From the NCBI GenBank assembly GCA_026315105.1, contig CM048747.1, positions 282,849,654-282,913,653 on the forward strand: 64,000 bases of DNA. Direction: 5' to 3'. Both the position numbers and the translations under genes were made by a program. Under the pieces are notes generated by a model. The model was not told where the DNA came from. It made no database searches and saw only the letters and a program-made list of their open reading frames with translations. Every line of letters begins with the position of its first letter. Within the stretch, counting starts at the first letter, position 1. This document shows, piece by piece, positions 1 through 12,720 of this stretch. Source of the DNA: Locusta migratoria. Its lineage: Eukaryota > Arthropoda > Insecta > Orthoptera > Acrididae.

Positions 1-845
1 AAACTTATGGAAAGTAAGTGTCTGTTAATGGCATATTTTCCAACTGTCAGTACTGATGGTAGATAAAGCAACTCAAAATTCAAAATGTAAAATACGCCAA
101 TCAAAATCTATATTTTGTAAAAGCAGATTAAACCTTGTTATTCACTACGTCAATTTCGAGATACTGATTTACAAAACACCTTTTACTTTTATGTAACTGA
201 TGTAACATTTTATAAATTCCCCTAAATACAGTGTATAAAAAACACTACTAGATTTGGGATCATGACCTAAACAAAATGTCTATTTTAGCAGGTTAATGAT
301 TTCTTTTATTTACAATATTCAAAAAGTCCGCCATGTACTTTGTTTCTCTTATACCAATGTCTATTCATAAAAGTACTGTTTTAAATGTAATTATTTCGAC
401 TTAACATCAGAGATTGTACTGTTCTGTAATAGCAGATGTCAGATGCTAAAAGAAATAGTTGTCATTTTCTCTTGGACAAGAGAGCATGTAATTTACATGT
501 CGCTCCCACATGTAGCTCAGTATTGTTATATTTGTGATACAAAATTTCATATATGTGTGGAAGTGGGAAGGCCAGATGGATGCACTGTTTTGTGAAGTAT
601 GTGTAATCTGTCTACATAACATAAATGTTTTATGACAATCTGAAGTACCTAATTTAAAAACTGACCTCATATTAACAATCTTGGGACAGTTCGACATACC
701 AACCTATGACATTGCCATCAACTTCTCCCAAAAATTGAAGATAAGTACAAATTGAAGTAGACTGCACCTTTCAAAGATTAATATTTGCTAAACATGAACT
801 CTCATTCGTAATGCTTATTAAAAAGTATTTGACAATATAAAAAGT
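1..845. other. A+T-rich non-coding stretch
   Basis: I see no exon, transposon domain or structural RNA here. Open frames in the stretch are short and lack recognisable motifs. It may be intron or downstream flank of the minus-strand LYPLAL1 gene, whose last exons were not found; that is inference from position only. Confidence 0.5.
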
Positions 846-1190
846 ATAGTTTACAACTCACCACAAAGACATACAATGAGCTACAACAGGCATATAAAAA
901 AAGGCACTCACAAGGTCTTCCTCAGAAAAGAGAGCATTCACACAATCAGAAAGGCACACTTCACAGTCACAAACCCATCATCTCTGACTGCTGCACTCGG
1001 AACCTGTATAAAATCTGTATAAAAAGTATTTGTGGATATTAAATTAGAAGAGGGTTTTTTCATCATGCAACTGGGGGGAGCAAGGGGAGAGAGGGTCGAT
1101 GAACTGCATACAGCTTGACAGAAGTTGCCAAAAATGAATGTCACTGCCTCGCCTAATGATGCAATCATTTGCACTGTTTGCGTACCCACA
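846..1190. repeat. Dispersed repeat related to the foldback at 18.2 kb
   Basis: The segment beginning with a TTTACAACTCACC motif and followed by a CTTCCTCAGAAAA motif near 930 has the same order of motifs as the left arm of the foldback element at 18203-18478 (TTTACAACTCACC, then CTTCTTCAGAAAA). It is therefore a second, diverged copy of that family or of one arm. No protein is encoded. The right limit is uncertain because similarity fades after about 960. Confidence 0.4.
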
Positions 1191-3429
1191 AGGAAACAAC
1201 ATGAGTGTTTAAAAGCTGCAGAACTGCAGAATGTACATGCTTAACACTTTCCTATATACCTCAAACTCTTTTGTGACATAACTGACTGTCATATTTCTTT
1301 ATCACCAAGGAAGAGTCCTTACACCTAATACGCTGCGCTCACCAAGTGCTCACTTCACTTCGAAGCAGGTGAGACTAACCGGCAAAGACAGCAACTTGTA
1401 ACAAATGGCTGTTGCTCATTTGGCTCGCCATATGGATACAGAAATCTAAGAAGTAGTTGTGAGGTCTGGGAACATGAAGGGCAAGCAGGAGATTGACACT
1501 AGCAATCATAGCACAATACAAACATACCCAGATGTGATCGAGGACCCAGCAGCCAACTGACTAACTTTGTAGTATGCATACAAATTTTGTAATATAGTTA
1601 TTCTGTATATTATAGTTGAGACAGTAAAAAAAAGCTTCAGGATATGGAAAAACCACTCATGTGATTATTGGAAGTATTTTCAATAACATACCATCAGTTA
1701 GAAGCACCCATTTCATGCATGGGACAAACTATCAGTAATTCTAAACAAAAGAGTATTTAGTACTACATGTGCAATGATTTCTTTCTGAAATGTCTGCTGT
1801 TTCATCATAGTTCAGTAGTAGAAATCAGTGAAATGAGTTATGAACTGCTTAGCAGCCTTACTACTATTGGTAATTGTCCATTTCATATCATGCAAAATTA
1901 CTAAATGTTCAAAAGGTTTTGTAGTATTATAGTGTACTTCTGTGTCCTTCTTACATCAACCAAGTTCTCGTTAGTTAAGGTTCCAAAGACAGTTGTAAAT
2001 TATATTACCACCAAAAAGAAACCAGCATGTTTATGTCTAATGAGATTGTTGTAGAGTAACAGATGTTAAACAGCAGCTGAGTTATTTTTTATAGGCTATA
2101 AATTCTAATTCAACTTATATACTAGCTATTATCCAACTATTACAGCATGAGATTCCTGGGTCCCATACCATAAGATTGACAGGAACTGACTCAGAAAGAT
2201 TCTTGAGTTCATGTATATTTTGCAATTGCTCTTCAACTTCACTTAGATTATACTTCAAAGTTTAAAAACAATAAGACTTATTAATATAATTGCTATAGGC
2301 TTGTGGTGTCAGCAACAGACACAATAGACAGAACCATCTCCATGGCTCAAGTACTTTTAGCATTGCAGCCTTTGTTGTGAGCAGTCTGTGTTCAACTTTT
2401 GTAATGTGTTGTTCATTTTTTCGAACTGTGTTTCGTCCATTTCTGTGATATCACATTGCACTCGCTCAATATTTATCTGACTACTCTGAACTCCATTACC
2501 GCTCAAACCAATGTCTGGTGCATCGATAGTGTCCTCAAATAGTGTGTCAGTGTGTTCCACAGTGAACCTAGACCACCAAGACATTCTTCACGCTGGTGCT
2601 CATGTTGACAACACTTCTATGAAGCGCATGTTCGTCAAGCAATCCGCCCCCCTATTTCTACGCCCAGGTTATCTTCCACCTTACATGACTGTACACATTC
2701 AAGAAAACACATTGTACATCATTTCACTACCAGAACAAGGTTCATGGGTGCAACATTCCAGCCCTCAGGATATGGACCATTTCGTTATCTAGCAAGACAT
2801 TAAACCTCCACCCATATTCCTTCCAGAACAATCAGTGTCTCATATGTATCCATCAGCGCCACAGGCATCGCTCATTCTGCCCATGCATACGCTTGCAGTG
2901 ATTTTTGAATCTCCTGCTCACCTGGTACCAGACTATGTTTTTGGGGTGCAGGACATTAAAACTACAGCTGCAGCTGTGACTGAAACTTCCATGTTGTGGT
3001 GTATCTTTTCATGCTGGCCATGGCAGCCCCACACTATGTTCACTTACAGCAGACAGTTTGTCATATCCATAAATGAATGCACCTGTGGCAACACAATTTG
3101 TTCTTGAAAGTTCGCACTTCCCCACACCCGCACTTACCACGACGTCCACGCCAGCCATGTTGACTAAGCTCGATTGTTCATCTGCTGCACCACGCCATAC
3201 ATCGGGAAGGGTAATGATCTCCATGCTCTGCCCACAGTTGCATGTGAGGGTGTACAACAACATTTTAGCTCACAGATTAAATCTCCACATCGAGAGGTAT
3301 CTATTGTGTCACATGTTCTCCAGACTTCAATAGGACCAGGCAGGTTCCATAAGTTACCAGAGACAGCCCAATGGCTTGGTTGGCCCTCATTGGTGCTATT
3401 CTAGACGTCAATGACATCACTGGGGATGA
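1191..3429. other. No recognised gene
   Basis: No exon or structural RNA was recognised. The part from about 2500 rightward changes to a more C-rich composition on the plus strand and probably belongs to the 5' end (leader or N-terminal gag) of the gypsy remnant that follows. I could not see conserved gag motifs there and no LTR was identified. Confidence 0.4.
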
Positions 3430-4146
3430 CATCTGTTTCCTGTGTTTGATTGACCACCTACATATGGATCTGGTTTAATAAGCAATCTCATCCTGACATC
3501 CCCAGTGCCCCCAAAATATGCTGACACTAAAAGACTGCTACTGGAGTGATTTTCCTGCACTCTTTAGGAGCCCTGCATCACATAATATACTAAGAACGTC
3601 TCGATTACAAGATGCCATCTCAACTCTGGTGATGTCTTCACTCCCTCGTAGAGCTAACCAACATTCTGTATAGCTTTATGGGCAATCTGAACTCCTGACT
3701 GACATCCAGATCCAGCTACTCTCCATATCTACTCAAATGGAGCTCCAGCTGGTACATGCCAACCTGACTGTGTATACACAATCGTCCGCCACCAACATCT
3801 TATCACATACCCATAGGAAGCAGGTCTCCCGAGTGTCTCTCAAGGCACGCCATTGTCATCCACACATCCCCATGCACCACCGGGATCGGATGGGAACACC
3901 AGCTCCCATCGTCATTGACAGAAATGCCATCTGTCGGCTCTCGATCAGCACTTCGAGGACCTCTGCTGCCCCCTCCACTACCATGGAGAGTGGCAGCCCT
4001 CACAGTGGCAACACACCAACTACCAGCACAGCCAAACACAATCCCCACTCTGTTTACCCACTGTTTTGGTTCCACGTGACACATGGTGACTTGGCAAAGA
4101 ACTGCCGCCCATGGGCAGCACCGAATTCGAAGTGCAGAGCACATTA
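3430..4146 (+). pseudogene. gag remnant of CsRn1-like gypsy
   Basis: The translation, over more than one frame, follows the capsid-like gag of CsRn1 elements: an LWF...-type start near 3470, a region rich in Leu and Ser, and a C-terminal FHVTHGDLAKNC segment near 4070-4110. In the family this last part is normally CWYH..FG..A..C..PC. Here the first Cys is Phe and the last Cys is Trp, so the metal-binding motif is lost. Several stops and frameshifts make it non-functional. It sits directly upstream of the protease remnant. Confidence 0.55.
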
Positions 4147-4179
4147 GGTGCTGCTCCCCATGCAGGGCACAAGAGGCAC

Positions 4180-5408
4180 CACCCAAACAATCAGTCTCCT
4201 ATTCAACGAGAGCATCCTTCTTCAGGATGACTTTTCGCATTAGATCTCACAACAAAGGCGAAATTCGTAGTCGACACCATCACAAACGCCAGCATTATCT
4301 CGCACTCCATCTTCCCCTGGACTTTTCATGTCATGGATGTGAACTCACCAGAGTTAGGAATGGATTTCCTTAAACATTATGGTCTATCTCCCAACATTCC
4401 TTCAGCTTCACTCCGTCATCATGACACAATCACCCTCATCAGCTGCACCTTCATATCATAGGATACTTCTCTGTCTAAGACTGACATCCCTAACTTCAGG
4501 TCCACCAAGGTGGTCATAAGAACAAAACCCAATGAAGGTCTCAGCATGCCCAGTAAGGAGGACAAATTTCTACAATATCATCTTGGCAATGAAGTTATTG
4601 CTGCCATGGATGAGCATTCACAACTTACTGCCAAACTTAACCAAACCATAACCGACATCGCCTGCGTTCACAGCGAATCTGAATCTCTCCGTATCGAGGA
4701 CTATGCCCTATGACATCTGCTGGTTGACTCCGGACATATTCTGTCACACTTCCATCAGCTGATCAATGCACGTAGCCACCTCACCTATCGACACTCCAAA
4801 ACAATGCCATCCAGTGCCACCATGTGGCAAGAACAACAACAAGCATTCAACATCATGTGCGTGTCAGCTGTTTGATGCATGCGCAGCTGCCACCTCCACT
4901 GCCTCACTGTCAAAACAAACAATGTCTGCCCTTGGCACAGGCTACAAGGTCAGTGACACTTTTCAATGTTTCGAGCGCCGGTAACCTCTCGCGAGTCATC
5001 ACAATCACCAGTGACACTTGGCACTTAATAAATATGATGGAAGGCTGTGTGATACAAAGCTCGTCAGCTAACAGCACGTAAGTTATGTGTGGCAAAAACC
5101 ATGATTCAGGAACTGCTCGACAGGCACTGTTCATGCAACATCTAATAGCTGGTCATCGCCAATTCATCCAATCTTAAGAAGGATGGTTCCTACAGACTGC
5201 ACGGAGATTACCGCAAACTCAATGCAAGGACAATTACTGACAATTATCCAGTTCCACATATTCAAGATTTCTCACACTAATTTCATGGTGCATGCATTTT
5301 TAGTGTGATTGGCTGTCATAAAGCTAACCACTGAATTCCTATGGCAACATAGGATATACACAAGACAGCTATAATTAACCTGTTCAGATTATTTGAATAT
5401 TGTTTTAT

Positions 5409-5476
<68 letters not shown>

Positions 5477-6287
5477 TGGTTCAGACAGGGCAGCATTTCA
5501 TCAACTCCATTCTGTTCCCTTTTTCTTTTTGATATGCATATCTCGACAATATCTTCACCTTTTCTGCAGCCGAGGCAAAACATGAAGACCACCTTTCACA
5601 TGTTCTACAGTTTTTGCATGACCAGTGTGCCAAGATCAATGATTACAAGACTCACCAATCACATCATTCTGATTAAAGAGCTCCCACTTCCAGAGACCTA
5701 TAAAGACTTATGCAGGTTTCTCAGGATGGTAAATTGGTAAATTTCTTCCGTCACTGTACTCCTCATACAACTTCACTCGGGGCTCCACTCACCGATACAC
5801 TGGCAGGCAAAAACACTTCTGGTGTTCGTAAAGTTTCATGGATGACCGACATAATCTGTGCCTTCATTATCTCAAAACTGCACTAGTGAAAGCAGTGACA
5901 CTTGGACATCCTATTGCTGATGCTCATCTTTTCATTACAACGGATGTCAGTGTGTTACGGCAACACATTGCTGACATTTCACAACATCTCCGATGTCTTC
6001 CCAAAACAGCTCTCAACTAGCCAAAAAAAGTTGTCTACATTCAACCAGGTGTTGTTAGCCATTTATGAGCCTATTAAATATTTCTGCAAAGATATCGATG
6101 GCCAACCTGTGACAATCTACACTGACCACTATCCTTTGGCAATTGCTATCCACAACCCAGCATCTCACCTTCCTCGGCACTACTGGTATCACATGGATTT
6201 AATTTGTCAATACACAACTGACTTCCATAATGTCAGGGGCACAGACAAAGCAGTCGTGGATTATGTCATGAATCTTGATCATTATTA
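4180..6287 (+). pseudogene. pol remnant: protease, RT, RNase H
   Basis: Near 4260-4380 a frame reads KFVVDT...VNSPELGMDFL, matching the aspartic-protease flap end (normally ..LGADFL). Near 5165-5400 RT motifs appear (KKDGSYRLHGDYRKLNART, then NYPVPHIQDF and a KTAI..LFRLFEY stretch). After the poly(A) run at 5411-5474 a YLDNIFTFSA stretch replaces the catalytic YxDD box, losing one Asp. Near 6030-6285 an RNase H segment reads LLAIYEPIKYF, TIYTDHYPLA and ends VVDYVMNLD. Frame changes and stops separate the blocks. Integrase was not seen. Confidence 0.75.
5411..5474 (+). repeat. 64-nt pure poly(A) run inside RT
   Basis: Sixty-four consecutive A residues lie between the RT motif ending LFEY and the downstream motif corresponding to the family's FGLRNAA block. 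Flanking sequence aligns to the RT on both sides with only a few bases missing, so the run was inserted into, or expanded within, an old pol sequence with no accompanying element body. Confidence 0.9.
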
Positions 6288-7744
6288 ATTTAATCTAATT
6301 GAATTTGTCACCAGTTCTAGTTTCTGATCAAGTTATGGGTGATATTTGTGCTAATTCAGGTCAAAGTAACATCCGGTATTCTTGTATGTCATTAATCAAA
6401 TACAGAATACACACACACACACACACTGACTATCCAGGCTGCAAGCAGGTTTCACCTCGGGATTGTTGAATTTTTTCAACTAAAATCAAATGAGTATTTA
6501 TGTTCAAGATTATTACTTATGTTCTGCTCTACTAATTTAACCCTTTGTGACACATGCCTGAAAATTTGTGTTTCATCACTAATATATTTTGAGAATATTT
6601 ATTTGGTATCAGTACTAGTGGGACGTTATTTCTGCATATGATTCTTTGTTAATACCAGTGACAAACTCAAAACAGTGACTCAACCCTGAAGATCTACTGA
6701 AGTACATGCACAGTCACACTCATCGTCATTATTGTGTATTATTTCAATGAATGTCAAACATTAAAGCTATTCCCAGTGATTAAGGTCTCGTGTACATTTC
6801 TCACTCTCAGTGTTGTGTCACTGGTGTGAGAGTACTTTATTGGCAACAAGTGTGTTATCATTCCCCACATGTTCTATCCTTTGGTTCATTCTCCATTATT
6901 TTGTATGATGACAGGTGATACACCAAATGAGATTATTTGTTGACTGCTTATCCAGTCAACAAAAAATCTCATTCATTTTACCATCTCTCATTGTACAAGC
7001 GAGTAGAGAGGAACAATAACACACTCATCACCAATGAAGTAACCTCCCAAGAGTAACAAAATCAACACACAGTGAGAAATGCGAATGAGATCTGAATAAC
7101 TGGAAATAGCTTCACTGTTTAGCACACATTGAAACAACACAAAATATGAGGATGAGTGTGGCTGTTTGTGTAATTAAGTAGATCCCCATATGAGAGCTCT
7201 CTTGGTCAGTGTTACTAACAGCACTGTCGCTTTGCATCACTGTCCAAGGCGGGAACGACATCCACAGCTAGCAGCTAGTAAGTGTGGTGTTTTGAATTAC
7301 ACATGTGTATGTAACTACAATCGGAAAGAGTTATCCATACTGGTCAAGACAAATGTCTCTTTTGTGACTTTTTGCAGCTCTATTTAATTAGGCAAGCAAT
7401 ATACAATATTTTAGGTCTTTGCTAGGTCAGCTGGAAAATGTGCGCAGCAGAGGAACTTGTAAATATTAATTATTATTAGTTTAGCATAACAGTGTACAGT
7501 TTAGTCACAGACCATTAAATTTTACCTTTAGTTTGTGTGTAGACACTTTTTGTTGTTCACAAAGGGAAACAAAAGGAGACATTGAAAGAAAGAAAACAAA
7601 AAACAAAAAAATTAATTGCACTGGTTGGCATATCACTACACCTTTGGATTATACGCTGCTTTTCGAGTCACTGACACTGACTGTTGAACAACACTCATAT
7701 CCATGCTGTCTTCACCTATCGCAGTGAATTTGTGAGGTGGAACT
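6288..7744. other. No recognised gene; short AC repeat
   Basis: No exon or transposon domain was recognised. A short AC dinucleotide run lies at 6409-6426. The left part could hold the 3' LTR of the preceding gypsy remnant and the right part the 3' LTR of the following one, but I found no second copy of either that would prove it. Confidence 0.4.
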
Positions 7745-7769
7745 CAGATGTACGGTTGATAGTGTCCTC

Positions 7770-8590
7770 TCCGATGGAATTGCACCCGCAATCCCAGGAC
7801 TGGTGACATCTCCACTGGTTGAGGGCGCAGCAATGGAAATGAGAGGGACGCTGGAGTCTGAGGGGCTTCTTAAGCTGGCGGTGGGGTACTGCTCAGTGGC
7901 ACAGTATCCCTACTGATGCCTGGAGCCTGGGAAGATGCTGATGAAGGCCCCGGTGGTGGGAGAATGTCAACATCAACATCCATCAGTTCCTGGCTTGGTC
8001 GGGGGGAGTCTTCGGGTGATGAAGGTATTCTTGATCGTAGCTGGTTTACATGTCGAGCCACATCCCCAACCGCCATCTGCACTCAGTACATGTGGCAGCC
8101 TTATTGTTGGATTACACTTCCTTAAATCCATTTTTGCTGCTGGCCATAAATGTGCACCCATACTGGTGCCCCAATCTTGAATTTGCCTGGTGGGGTCAGT
8201 TGTATGCTATTACTAGGTGGACGGATAATGTGAAGTATGGTGTGTGGTTGTTGGCATCTGTGAAGCTGTTCTGCCAGACTACGATTTCTGGCTGTTGTGA
8301 TCCAGTAGGTTTGGAGAAAGGTAGTGAGTGCATCTTTATTACAGGATGAGATTAGGAGCTTCTTCATTTGATTTTTGAAAGTACGGACTTGTCTTTCCAC
8401 CTCACCATTAAATTGTGCATGGAACGGGGGTGACATGACGTGCTGTATCCCACTTTGTAAACAGAATTGGAAGAATTTAGTGGATGTGAACTGTGGGCAA
8501 TTGTCAGAGACAATAGTGTTTGGCAGCCCTTCAAAGGTGAATATTTTTTTTAGATTATCAATAAAATTCTTCGGGGAATGAAACCGCGTC
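7770..8590 (-). pseudogene. Integrase C-terminal half and pol tail (Mag-like gypsy)
   Basis: From 8590 downward the minus strand encodes the second half of the integrase core (IFTFEGLPNTIVSDNCPQFT, with the second Asp in DN..PQF), then the block around the third catalytic residue (FNGEVERQVRTFK) and a LLL..-type region near 8300. The C-terminal tail with VARHVNQLRSR and a Ser/Pro-rich extension follows near 7870-8080 after a frame change. The first half lies at 10753 and above, on the far side of the inserted Penelope-like element. Confidence 0.8.
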
Positions 8591-10752
8591 GTCATTTTAT
8601 AAATTCCACCGATGTTTTGGCCACTGTTGCAGGCGGTCTTCATCAGGGTCTGTGTCTGACTGCTAAATTTACGATATCTTGGGGTTTATATAGCAGCGGA
8701 TGAGGGAAAGGAAGGGGGACATTGGTTTGCCTTTATTGGTGGTTATATTATTGCATGCCATTGGTGGAAAGCGGCAATGATGATTGGTGTTTTAGAAGTT
8801 TGTTTTCCATGTGATTGGGGGTTGCATTCTTCCCCCTTATTGGTCAAAATGGACGTTTCCGATTGGCTTTTGCATTACAAGTTGCTACTGGCGGAATGGA
8901 CCTGAGAGAACAGACAGCGGTTGTGGCGTGCCACTGTTGCCTTGTCGCCTGGCGCAGACGGCGGCGGGCCGGTGCTCGGTGTGTCCGCGGCCGCTGTGGT
9001 CTCCGGGGCACCTGCGCGAGTCCTTCCGCATGTGGTGCCATCACATAGTGTTGCAACTGCTGGCAGCCAAGACACCGGCAGCCTGTAGCCATCCTCCCTG
9101 ATCATATTGGCGGGACACTTTGCTATTTATGTAGCCTCTCTAATCTTCCTTCTCGTTGAGAATGGTTGTTTCGCCAGCACGCGGGCCTTGCTGAAAGATA
9201 ACTGTTTTCTGCACTGATTTTGATGGTCAGAAACCGCTGACTTCGTGTGCTGTCCAAGCCGTATGTATCTTTCATGTTCTGAAAGCCTCGTGGAGATTGC
9301 TCGCCCGGTCTCTCCTATATAAACCAGCCCACACTCACAGCTTATTTCATAAACGCCGGCATTGCTCAGTTTGTCAACTGCGTCCTTAGTTTAACCTAGG
9401 ACATCCTTGGTGTTACTGGTGCTGCGGAAGACTGGCTTGATGCCTGCCCGACGTAGAACCTTGCCCACACGCTCAGTGGCGCCCTGCACGTAAGGTAATA
9501 GGGTGATGCTTTGTGTTTCCTCCTGCTCCTCTCTATTCCTTTCATTCCTCCTGGACATTGTTTTATATATCTCACCCAGTCCGTAGCCATTAGCCACACA
9601 GGTGGATCTGAGATATCGTAGTTCCGCCTGTAGGTGATCGTCATCGCTGATCCTGTGGGCCCTCCTTGTTAGTGTTTGTAGGGCAGATTTCTTCTGCATG
9701 GGGTGGTGTTGAGAGGAGGCGTGGAGGTACCTTCCCATGCTGGTAGCTTTTCTGTATACCCTGTGGCCGAGTTTACCATCAGACTTTTGGTAGAGTTCGA
9801 CGTTGAGGAAAGGCAGCACCCCATTCTTTTCTACTTCTATTGTGAAATGTATTTTGCTGTGCTGCTGATTGAGATGTTCATGAAAGTTCTTTAGCTCTCC
9901 TTCCCCATGTGGCCAGATGACGAAAGTGTCATCAACGTAATGCAGCCAGCATGCTGGGCGTAGTGGCACTGACTGGAGAGCCGTTTCTTCAAATGCTTGC
10001 TTGAAGATGTCAGCTGCAATCGGAGAAAGTGAGGAGCCCATAGCTACACCGTCTGTTTGTTCGTAAAATTCTTCTTTCCACTTGAAGTAAGTGGTCGTCA
10101 GGCAATGGTGAACTAGGTGTCAGGTGCTAAGCGTTCTTCTAATATGTTCATTGTGTCTGACACTGGTACGTTAGTGAATAATGATGTCACATCAAAACTA
10201 ACCATCAGATCCGTAGCTGAGACACTCTTCTCTTTTAAAAGTGCCACGAAATGGGTTGAATCCTTCACAATAGTCTCTGTGTGGCTCACTAGATGTCGGA
10301 GCTTTGGTACCAGCTCTTTGGCCAGCTTGTACATGGGTGAATTAATGCTGGCCACTATAGGACGCAAAGGAAAATCCTTTTTATGGACCTTCGGCACCCC
10401 ATATATTCTCGGTGCCTGCGGAACTTGTGGGATGAGTCTTCTGGCTGTGTCAAAGGTCATCCTGGTTTGCTTCAGCAGCACCTGCGTCAATTTGGTTATC
10501 TTAGCCGTGGGATCACCCTTAAGTTTCTTGTAGATGGGATCACCGAGAAGGTTTTCCATTCGTTTATTATAATCTGGTGTGTCCATGACGACAGTGGCGT
10601 TGCCTTTGTCTGCCTGTATTACTACTAAGTCAGGATTCTTCTTCAACTCCACTATGGCCTGACGTTTCTCCCTGCTAATGTTTTGTTTTGGTGGCTTTGC
10701 CTGAGACAGGATTCGTACCGTTTCTTGTCGGATCTTCTCTGCCTCAGAGTTT
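8591..10752 (-). mobile_element. Penelope-like element, 5' truncated, inserted in gypsy integrase
   Basis: The gypsy integrase frame stops near 10753 and resumes near 8590. Between them is a minus-strand Penelope-like element with RT and GIY-YIG endonuclease domains. The low-coordinate end (8591-8700) carries a sequence of the type found in Penelope terminal repeats. The high-coordinate end starts inside the coding region, so it is 5' truncated. The gypsy sequences on the two sides seem to overlap by about five codons, which would fit a short, diverged target duplication; I could not prove an exact repeat. Confidence 0.85.
8760..10752 (-). pseudogene. Penelope-like RT / GIY-YIG polyprotein, broken
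   Basis: Penelope elements encode a reverse transcriptase related to telomerase plus a GIY-YIG endonuclease, used for target-primed insertion. Reading downward from 10752: an N-terminal region with VVIQADKGNATVVMD, YGVPKVHK and LRPIVASINSP, then a one-base frameshift near 10113. Next come DGVAMGSSLSPIAADIF, the intact catalytic box YVDDTFVIW near 9930, and LPFLNVELY. An in-frame stop lies at 9391-9393. The endonuclease follows with GVYEISCECGLVYIGETGR near 9345-9300, a second in-frame stop at 9127-9129, and the family-typical REDGYRLPVSWLPA. Most residues are conserved, so the copy is relatively young, but it cannot make the full protein. Confidence 0.9.
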
Positions 10753-12720
10753 GTATAATGGATTCAGATGAGGGTGATGAGATACGGTTTACAGAAGGAA
10801 AGTTTGAATCAGCGTCGATTACTAGAAGCCAGAAGGCACCAAGAAACCTTCTGGCATAGTCAATGTGTATCCATTCCCAAGGAAGAGTCGGTGTCGGCCA
10901 GGTGGTGGTGGATGATTTTGGCACCTGCGCCTGTTGAGCACATGCAGTGCAGGAGGCAACCATGTGAGAGATCGCCATAGTTGATGCCCGGCCAGTAGAC
11001 GTATCAACGGTTGAGGGTTTTTGTTCTAGTGATGCACCAGTGTCCTTGGTGAAGTAGTCGCAGTACCTCGCTGCGGAGTCCAGCTGGTATGATGACTCGA
11101 GACGTGGTGTAGTCCATAGCAAGCAGAACAACGCCGTTACGAGCCGTAAGTCGGTAGTGTAAGTGGAAATAGTTGTGAAGGGGGTTAGAGGCTTTGCCAG
11201 GAAGACGTTAGGCCAACCTATGGCAAAGTGTTGGAGAACCGTACGAAGCACTGAATCGGCTTCTGTAGTGGCGGCAATGCGCTCACCGGTAATGGGGAAA
11301 CCTTCAATGGCTTTGTTTTCTTTATCGTCAAGATGGAAGCATAATAATTCATCTCTATCAAAAATTGGATTGGGTCCATGCGAGAGTCTTGACTGGACAT
11401 CAGCATTTGTATGTTGGAACGTTGGTCTGAAATGAATTTCTCCCTTGTCAGGGAGTGATGAATAGAGATTGAATAAAGATACCAAAGGTTTATGGTCAGT
11501 ACAAGAAAACATTGAACTTTTTCAGAGCATAAACGATTGCAAGGGCCTCCTTTTTGATTTGTGAGTATTTCTGTTGTGCCTCATTCAATGTTTTGGAGGC
11601 ATATGCGATAGACCGTTCAGAGCCATCAGCATACCAATGTGCCAAGACCGTGCCTATGCCATGCTGTGATGTGTCTGTTGCAAGGACTAACATTTGACCC
11701 GGGGTGTATGTGGCTAAACATGGAGCTGTGTGAAGCAAGGTTTTGAGGCGTGCGAACGGCCGTTCACAATTGTCTGACTATTGAAAAAGAACGTTTTTCT
11801 TGAGAAGTCTGTGTAATGGGTGTGCGACTTCTGTGACTGATGGAAAAAATTTGTGGTAGCACACCAGTGCCCCCAAAAAAGCTTGTAAGTCATTTACATT
11901 TGTAGGGGGTGGCAAAGCCTCTACAGTGGTGACATCATCTTTAAGTGAGTGTATTCCCTCTTTGGATAACTGAAACCCTAGATAGACAACAGATGGCTGA
12001 AAAACTGTGATTTCTGAAAGTTACATTTTATGCCAGCCTCCTGCAGCACCGAAAAAAGGGTTTTCAGATTACAAAGTTGTTCGGCTGTGGTGGTGCCCGT
12101 CACGACTATGTCATCTTGGTAGTTAATTTAGCCTGGGACGTGATCCAACAATTGTTCAAGAAAACGTTGGAAAATGGCTGAAGCACTGGCAACTCTGAAT
12201 GGGAGACGCTGATATTGATATAAGCTGAACAGAGTATTGATCACCAAAAATGCACGTGAAGCTTCATTGAGAGGTAGTTGATGGTAGGCCTCTGAGAGAT
12301 CAATTTTGGAAAAATATTCCAACCCGAGAGTTTAGAAAATAATTCTTCCAGGCAGGGCATAGAATATGTATCTATTAAGCATTGTGAGTTTACAGCTGCC
12401 TTGAAATCTCAGTACAGGCATAAGTTGCTGTTCAGTTTACGGATGACTACTACAGGCATGGCCCATTCACTTGCGGTGATCGACAATAACACACCCACTG
12501 CAGCAAGCCGTTCTATCTCCTATTTGACATCATCGTGTCATTGTGCATGGATACTGCTACTAGGCACGCAGGAGAGAATTTGGGATGGGCCGCCGGTTTT
12601 AAAGTGATATGTGCCTCAAAATTTGACGCACGCCTGAGCCCAGGTGAAAAAGACTGGAGTATTCACGAGATAATTCCTCTAATTGAGAATATGGAATTTC
12701 CTCAGATACAATGTGGACTG
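10753..12720 (-). pseudogene. RT, RNase H and integrase N-half (Mag-like gypsy)
   Basis: RT: YFSKIDLSEAYHQLPL near 12320, RLPFRVASA near 12200, and the catalytic box YQDD near 12115, preceded by an in-frame TAA. RNase H: ATDTSQHGIGTVLAH near 11680, then QIKKEALAIVYALKKFN and CTDHKPL across 11500. Integrase: the spacer with C-x2-C (ASCTACAQQ) near 10960 and the start of the core with WIHIDYA..FLGAFWLLVIDA near 10870, ending near 10753 where the Penelope element begins. Stops and frame shifts are scattered through RT, so it is a pseudogene despite well-kept motifs. Confidence 0.85.

Larger units (their letters stand above)
3430..6287 (+). mobile_element. Degraded Ty3/gypsy element, CsRn1-like
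   Basis: A plus-strand LTR-retrotransposon remnant with gag, protease, RT and RNase H remnants in canonical order, broken by many stops and frameshifts. The gag end resembles the CHCC-type (C-x2-H...C-x3-C) motif of the CsRn1 clade, and the RT fingers read like the DYRALN...YPLPHIQDF signature of that group. I did not find LTRs, a primer-binding site or an integrase, so the copy is truncated or too decayed at both ends. A 64-nt poly(A) run interrupts RT. Confidence 0.7.

Noticed and set aside
3803..4186. Long minus-strand frame opposite the gag remnant
   Set aside because: The plus strand has recognisable gypsy gag order there; the opposite frame has no motifs and is a shadow.
5389..5592. 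Lys- or Phe-rich small proteins around the poly(A) run
   Set aside because: They are translations of the homopolymer and have no independent support.
8844..9105. GC-rich frames on both strands near 8.8-9.1 kb as separate genes
   Set aside because: They cover the C-terminal tail and 3' region of the Penelope-like element (REDGYRLP motif on the minus strand) and overlap each other.
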